A stretch of DNA of 64,000 nt from Lota lota (Eukaryota > Chordata > Actinopteri > Gadiformes > Lotidae): assembly GCA_026745465.1 (NCBI GenBank), contig JACYXH010000189.1, forward strand, positions 494,501 to 558,500, read 5' to 3'. Position numbers and translations under genes: made by a program. Shown in pieces: positions 35,635 to 64,000 of this stretch. Position 1 is the first letter of the stretch. Each line of letters begins with the position of its first letter. The notes beneath the pieces were generated by a model. That model was not told the DNA's origin and made no database searches. It saw nothing but the letters and a program-made list of their open reading frames with translations.

Positions 35635-37154
35635 CTGAACTTTTTGCATAGCATCTTTTATATCAGTCTCATTCATGACTTATTCATTTATGTATGTATA
35701 TGATAGCTAGGCAACTTGGCCAGTTGGAAAAAACAATGTTTACTGTTGAGTTTTTTTGTGAAATGACGAGTTGTTTGAGCCATGCAGGGGAGCATTGGTG
35801 AGGTGAAGCCAGTCTCTCATCCAGGCTCAACTACTTGATGCAGCCGTCGCTGACCCATCCAACTCACTCCTTGGTTGTATATTTTGGCACAGTGTGGGTG
35901 GCATGGCTACTCCAGGTGATGTTGTGCTTTCCTGATGTCTGTGTAAGTCTTGTGTGCTTTGGTCGGTCCAGATAACTCTCTAAGACGAAACAGGTGACTG
36001 GGCTGGGGTCCGAAGGGATGTGTTATTCAGGGAGATCTGCTCCACAATGCCCACTCACTAATACATAGACTACATGGCTAATCGCTACCCCGAGAACTGG
36101 ATCCACTTCACTGAGAAGGCAAAGTCTGTTGGGGGGACCTACAGAGATGGTCTGTGTGTCTCATCCAGCAGCTAGTTCAACAGTATTTTTAAACTAACTG
36201 ATAGTCCAAATCATTAATCATCCACAAAAACTATTGTAAAAAAAGAAGAAGATAGACCAGCGGTTAAGGTATGCACAGAAGGACGAAAAAACAACAAGAA
36301 ATACAAATAAAAAATGATATTATATATTCAGTACCCGCATCGTAAAGGAATGGTTCGGTCCAGAGGTCGGCTGAGAGCTACTCCTAAGCTACGGAATGAA
36401 AGGACGGTCAGTAGTGCTAGGAGGTCCATGGCTGACCTCGTCCTGCAGACCGCCAGCACCCTTCCAGCCTGCTGACCGTACTGTACAGACTCACTCACTC
36501 ACACAGCCCCTTTCACACACGCACTGCAGCCCTGAACCTACGGAGGCATTGCCCGGAGGAGCGGAGTGTGAGGACATGTCCCAATCCATCTGACTGGCCA
36601 TTCAACAGATCCTCCCCGCCTGCTCCGTATCCCAACGTCCGTGCAACGTCCCAGCCCGTGTGTGACTAGAGCGTTGTCACAGCGGAGGATTCACACTCCG
36701 GTACAGTAGGTGGCGGTAAATGCAAAGAAGAAGAAGAATTCACAGCAAGCGTTGATGACCTTTCTATCACGCGACTGGCGCGAAACCAAGTCATAATACA
36801 TGTAGTATAGACATCAATGCAAAAGCATCAACGTCATTGTTGCCAATGAGCCGGCGGTCTCGCCATCTTGGACGTGCTGTAAACCAAACACTGCGATTTG
36901 CGCAGCATACTTTCTGCGTGACGTCCTGCCCTTTGCACACCCCGGCGCCACACCTCGCCTTAACCACGCGCAGCATTCCCCGTTTGACTGGACAGTCTCC
37001 TGTTGGGTGCTACATTGCTGAAAGGGCAGTTCTGAATACACCTCTACCACTCATTCTCTACCACACACACACAGCGTCTTTACAACAGACACACACACAC
37101 AGCCTCAGCAGGAGGAGGAGGAAGAGGAGGAGGAGGAGGAGGAGGAGCCGGTTC

Positions 37155-37520
37155 ACGGTCTGGGTGGTGATCCGGCAGTGGTCTGGACTGGGGTCTGGGT
37201 GGTGGTCTGCAGGTGGTCTGGGTGGTGGTCTTCAGGTGGTCTGGGTGGTGGTCTGGGCGGTGGTCTTCAGGTGGTCTGGGTGGTGGTTTGCAGGTGGTCT
37301 GGGCGGTGGTCTGGGCGGTGGTCTGTAGGGTGGTCTGGGCGGTGGTCTGTAGGTGGTCTGCAGGTGGTCTGCAGGTGGTCTGGGCGGTGGTCTGCAGGTA
37401 GTCTGCAGGTAGTCTGCAGGTGGTCTGGGTGGTGGTCTGGGCGGTGGTCTGGGTGGTGGTCTGCAGGTGGTCTGCAGGTGGTCTACAGGTGGTCTGCAGG
37501 TGGTCTGGGCGGTGGCCTGC
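37155..37520. repeat. 12-bp GGTCTG-type minisatellite abutting the thrb stop codon
   Basis: Units GGTGGTCTGGGT, GGTGGTCTGCAG and GGCGGTGGTCTG alternate. The array ends a few bases from the TGA at 37527-37525. Confidence 0.95.
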
Positions 37521-37524
37521 AGGC

Positions 37525-57158
<19,634 letters not shown>

Positions 57159-57165
<7 letters not shown>

Positions 57166-57228
57166 ACTGCCGGGGGCTCAGGGCAGCATCTTCATCCTCA
57201 GAGCGGCCACACACATCTGGATCGCTGC
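57159..57228 (-). CDS. thrb: thrb exon with 5' UTR and start codon
   Basis: The 70-bp exon runs from acceptor TTTCAG to donor GTGATT. Only its last seven bases, ATGTCAG, code (M S and one base). Joined to the next exon they give MSEPGDKC. The exon also holds another open frame (GSDPDVCGRSEDEDAALSPR), but that does not join in phase. Confidence 0.75.
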
Positions 57229-58820
57229 CTGAAAGATACATGGACACAGACAGATCAATGAGAGTGATCACCACACAATAGCACCGGCATTGTGTGGTTT
57301 GATATGTTGTTACATCTGTCATGTGTACATTTCGATATCCGACAAGGTAGGCTACCATTAATTGGGATGTCATTTTTTTCCCTCCACACAAGATGGCTAT
57401 TTAATCTGCGTCCCCACTTTATTTGTATTGTTTTCATCCCAGCTAAGGTGTGCTTCGTCCCACAGACTGTCACAGTGAATCTAGGTTTTGAACGTTTCCA
57501 GATTGTGTTGTCCTTGTTTGCTCCCTTCTCCTTTTCCTTTTGGGGGCAGCGACATCTAGTGGGCAGACGTTGTTTTGCAGTTTAACACGTCATCCGAGGC
57601 ATTCAGCAGTCAGGTCAAAATCTAGATAAAATTTCAAAGACGACTGAGGTTGGTGATATATTTTAAAGCCTGCCTCCATTAGTTTTTAAATCATCCATTT
57701 GTTCTCTCATTAAAACGCACTCGATGATTACGTACAAGTATTCAAGCTGTAACTTAACCTCTGTCTCCTTCTCGTCTATCCATCGCGGTGTTCAATTACA
57801 AAGCACATTCTAAACCAATGATTCACTGTTGGAGGAAAATCCTCAGAAGTCAGCAGGAAGTAAAGTTGTCTTTACCCAGCTTCAAAGCTGCAAGTTGTGT
57901 TAGCATTCCTATAGCACTGCATCAACACAACAGCTAAGTTCACAGTGTGAATCATGATCCACTGGGAAAGAATGCTGGGGCACGTTTACTATCCGGGGGG
58001 GGGGGGTCAAAAACTCAAGTCATTAGTAGTATGTGGTACAAGATGACCTCATGATGTTTCCTACAGACCTTCTTCCTTCTAGGAAGGTTGCAAAACGTGC
58101 TGGTGTGCAGAGAAATATGACAGTGTGGAAAAAAAGAACATGTGTGTGTGTCTGTGTGTGTGTGCGCGTGCGTGCGTGTGCGAGCGAATTGCACGTCAAC
58201 TTTGCGTACGCTAATCAAGCTTTAGATTCCCTCACAACCCTCGTACCGGCTAACCCCCTTCATGAGTGTGGGCACAGGAAGCTAGCCTGAGGCGGGCATC
58301 GCCCTGACGCGTTGCAATTTGCAATGAGCAAAGCCTGACGGCATCGTACACACTGCCTCTGATCACCATGGGGGTGGGCCCCGCCCCCATGGGACGCCAG
58401 CCCTAAAGGCATGATGGGAAACGCTGCCATCGAAGACCTTCTCCCGCCAGCTTGGCCCTGGAGAGCACTTTGTGTTCCAGATAAGCAGCTGGGAGGATCC
58501 TGACCCTGGACCATCCACACCAAACAGCCTTCAACAACCACACACAGGCCATCGGGCTGTTTCCTAGCTGTGACAGTAGCAAACAGACGATGAGCTCGCT
58601 GCGTGAAAGCCCTTCGCAGTGCAGCCGCAACCATTGGGCTTTGTCTCCTCCATCGGCGGGTTGGCACTGGGGACTGCACCATAGAAAATAACAGAAGCTA
58701 TAACACGCTAAATAAGCAGCGGTGGATTGTCGCCGCTTACGAGACACATTTATTCAAAAGGTGCGGAGAACAGCGTCACCTCAAGCAAAGTGCAACGAGG
58801 CCCGCAGTCGTGCTGCTAGT
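57229..58820. other. Sequence upstream of the thrb start-codon exon
   Basis: No certain gene. Further thrb 5' UTR exons and the promoter may lie here or beyond. A GC-richer stretch at 58260-58680 has open frames on both strands without a recognisable family. Confidence 0.35.
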
Positions 58821-58821
58821 A

Positions 58822-58823
<2 letters not shown>

Positions 58824-58907
<84 letters not shown>

Positions 58908-59253
58908 TACAGTGTGTGTGTGTGTAGTACAGTGTGTGTGTGTAGTAGTGTGTGTATGTGTGTGTAGTACAGTGTGTGTGTGTGTGTGTAGTGTGTGTGT
59001 GTGTAGTGCACTGTGTGTGTGTGTGTGTGTGTGTAGTACAGTGTATGTGTGTAGTACAGTGTGTCCGTGTGTGTGTGTGTGTGTGTGTGTGGTGCACTGG
59101 GTGTGTGTGTAGTGCACTGAGTGTGTGTGTGTGTGTACTGAGTGTGTGTGTAGTGCAGTGTGTGTGTGTGTGTGTGTACTGAGTGTGTGTGTAGTGCAGT
59201 GTGTGTGTGTGTAGTGCAGTGTGTGTGTGTGTGTGTAGTGCAGTGTGTAGTGC

Positions 59254-59302
<49 letters not shown>
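58824..59302. repeat. Compound (GT)n array with AGTGCAGTGT/AGTACAGTGT spacers
   Basis: A 40-unit GT run is followed by about 15 shorter runs separated by TAGT(A/G)CA(G/C)TGT, a two-level repeat. Confidence 0.95.
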
Positions 59303-61652
<2,350 letters not shown>

Positions 61653-62441
61653 CTCTGAATTAGAATGTATTGCTCAATGGTTTTGGATGTATTTTCATCC
61701 TCAGTCTCTAGGGGTCACCTGGGAGCCTTTGTTTGGAGCCTACTCAACATGTGCTGCTGCCATGTGCTGAAGCTGAAACAGTCTGTCAGCTGCATTTGCA
61801 AACACCCAAAAAGTTTGTTACAGTACTAAAACTATAATGCATTGAATCTTGAATTTTTCCGTGCAACGTGAAAGATGGCAAGGCATCACACAGATGGCGA
61901 GACATGACAAAAAAACTGGCTGAATAAAACACTCATTTTGATTAATTTATTGAGCTAATAACAAAAAAGAAAACACATGAGGAATGAGAATGTCCACATC
62001 TTCAGCGATAATATAATGGGAAACACAATCTATATAAAGGATCTAACTTTCATACTAATAGGCCATATTTTATGGAGTATAATTGATGTAATATGACCGT
62101 TTTACCTTTCCCATTAAAGCTCCCTAATATTGAATTCAGGCCTTCAGCCATCCTTATCTTTAACGGTGCTTTAAGGAGCTATTGCTTGAGTATAATTTGT
62201 TAGAAATGGAATAGCCACCCGTCAGCTATTGGTGGTGTGTTTGAGTTGATTGTGCTCCCGGCTCTTTTCTGACCAATCAGGCATTTCTTCCCTGACTGGT
62301 ATGGAGAATCCATCTTACCTGTCGATCACAGGTGTGTGAAAGGCAACACCTCTCATTGGTGGACAAACATAGGGAGGGAGCAGGGGGAGGGTACGTTTCT
62401 TTAGTTGCTTCAACATCTTGCTCTCTTCCTCTCAACCAATC

Positions 62442-62756
62442 ACATCTCACCTCCAGCAGCTCAATGTGTCCTTCAGTCATGATCACATTCTTTATCACAA
62501 CCAATCACATCTCACCTCCAGCAGCTCAATGTGTCCTTCAGTCATGATCACATTCTTTATCACAACCAATCACATCTCACCTCCAGCAGCTCAATGTGTC
62601 CTTCAGTCATGATCACATTCTTTTTCACATCCAATGACATCTCACCTCCAGCAGCTCAATGTGTCCTTCAGTCATGATCACATTCTTTTTCACAACCAAT
62701 CACATCTTACCTCCAGCAGCTCAATGTGTCCTTCAGTCATGATCACATTCTTTATC
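62442..62756. repeat. 65-bp tandem array carrying a candidate splice donor, 5 copies
   Basis: On the minus strand each unit reads MTEGHIELLE followed by GTGAGATG (GTAAGATG in the copy nearest 62706). Phase between copies is exactly 65 bp. Confidence 0.95.
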
Positions 62757-62781
62757 ATAACCAGTTTTGGGCTGATAGCAT
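62711..62781 (-). other. Candidate coding exon of an unidentified minus-strand gene
   Basis: Between TCTCTTCAG (acceptor) and GTAAGATG (donor), 71 bp stay open as AISPKLVMIKNVIMTEGHIE then LLE. Composition and splice sites look genuine, and the 3' half is what the 65-bp array repeats. I do not recognise the protein, and no partner exon was established. Confidence 0.3.
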
Positions 62782-64000
62782 CTGAAGAGATTTTGCATTG
62801 CACATAAGAAAATGAATGCAGACAGACAGGCAGACATACCACAGACCATATGGACCACAGACTGATGGTCATGACAAAGTAAGCCACATTCCTTTTCAAG
62901 GACACAAAGTTCTTGACAAATACTAATAATTCCCTGGCGAACTTTCTCTTTCATTCAGGATTCAACCATAAGAAATGACTTGGTTTTGAGGACATTTAAA
63001 AAGCCATTTTTAATGAGGGTTTCAGAACAAGACAAATCAAGGTCTTACTTGTGGGCAAGAGAAGTTGGAATCTCACACTCCACTGGTCAGGATGGCAACG
63101 AATGGTGTTGCTTTGCCAGGCCAAGACTGGATGCCCTTGGTTACTTTGACAGGGAACCAGTTTACCAAGGTCTTCATGCAGCCACCCCTCATCAGACCAT
63201 GTCAGATGAAACAGCCTCCTGATTGGTTATTCATTCAATCAATCCATCTTTCTTTTCATTTTTTTTTATTTTTACTTTCTACAACTGTGAACTTGTTGAT
63301 GTCGTTATTTTGATATAACTGTTGCATTAGCCAGCCTTGAAAGGAGGGATTCTTAAATTTTTTCTCCATGTTTGTATTTTTTCCCACTGGGACATAATTC
63401 ATCGCTCTTTTGAGGATGTCATCAAAAGTGGCCCAGTGAAGCCCATTTGATTCTTCTTGAGCTTGTGCTGGCTGTGTGAAGTAAATCCTATAACTACTTT
63501 ACTTGACCTGGCTCATTACTGCCCCCACACAGTGTCAGCACTCGATTGAATCGTTAACACCCGACCTTTTTATTTGTGACCTGATGTCACTGTCAAAACA
63601 GGACCCTCCTCTCAGGTCATCACCAGATCGACCAATGGGATACTCTGCTTTCAGCCAACGGTTGGGAATTTGTCACCACAATCCATTTCCATCATGGATC
63701 CTGTTCAGTCATTCATCCATAACCTGGCACTTAAAGGAAAAGGATTCATCCTGCTCCAAATCTGGACTTGAATGAACAAAGCTTTAAAAACAGCTTTGTG
63801 GGATAAAAAAGAAGATGTTGTGGTGAAGCCTGAACATCAATACAGCCCTCTGTCTACTAGAAGTCTGCGAGAACACTTCAAATGAAATAAGACAGGACTG
63901 GGGGTTTGGTTTTCCGTTCAAGGAAGGTTACTTTCCATTTTAGACATGCGAGTGTCTGTCCATTTAGAAAGACCTTTCTCTCTCTCTGCTTTGAAGGAAG
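62782..64000. other. Unassigned right end of window
   Basis: A plus-strand frame ending at 63222 (DALGYFDREPVYQGLHAATP near its end, then TGA) has a coding-like look, but I recognise no family. Nothing else is supported. Confidence 0.25.

Larger units (their letters stand above)
33420..37524 (-). other. thrb 3' UTR and downstream sequence (inferred)
   Basis: On the minus strand a polyadenylation signal (AATAAA, plus-strand TTTATT at 33813-33818) is a plausible end of the thrb transcript, giving a 3' UTR near 3.7 kb. It includes a CT tract (34585-34675), a 35-bp minisatellite (35086-35335), a GT array (35490-35575) and the repeat beside the stop codon. A GTAGGTGGCGGTAAATGCA motif near 36705 is a common fish repeat fragment. 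Confidence 0.45.

Overview
The window is nuclear DNA of a ray-finned fish, most likely a teleost. It has small spliced vertebrate genes with GT/AG introns, a fish-type Tc1 transposon, an L2-like LINE end, and a very heavy load of tandem repeats. By my rough tally 20-25% of the bases are micro- or minisatellite. The protein sequences read closest to teleost orthologues from memory; I cannot fix the species.

Layout: (1) 1-1264, minus strand, the first two coding exons of histone deacetylase 1 (hdac1), running off the left edge, with a decayed Tc1/mariner transposon (1550-3119) about 285 bp upstream of its start codon. (2) 8102-10590, minus, a complete three-exon tmem42. (3) 13944-23002, plus, a complete eight-exon nuclear receptor nr1d2 (Rev-erb beta, 565 aa) with a clock-type E-box/D-box cluster in intron 1. 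(4) 25690-33278, an inverted duplication of about 0.7 kb per arm enclosing a broken MHC class I gene (minus, 27302-31935). (5) 37525-57228, minus, a complete thyroid hormone receptor beta (thrb, 386 aa) in eight coding exons. (6) 57.2-64 kb, mostly repeats and unassigned sequence, with one exon-like segment repeated five times at its splice donor (62.44-62.83 kb).

nr1d2 and thrb point towards each other, the same arrangement as the mammalian NR1D2/THRB and NR1D1/THRA pairs, so this is an ancient paralogon. Here the two 3' ends are separated by the MHC class I relic and the inverted duplication. The most unusual theme is that tandem duplication repeatedly falls on exon edges: the nr1d2 exon 4 donor (59 bp, six copies), the thrb exon 7 acceptor (three copies), the MHC leader exon (16-bp unit, in frame), and the 62.7-kb candidate exon donor (65 bp, five copies). 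I did not find a new enzymatic or defence system. The novelty lies in these splice-site minisatellites and in the rearranged nr1d2-thrb interval.
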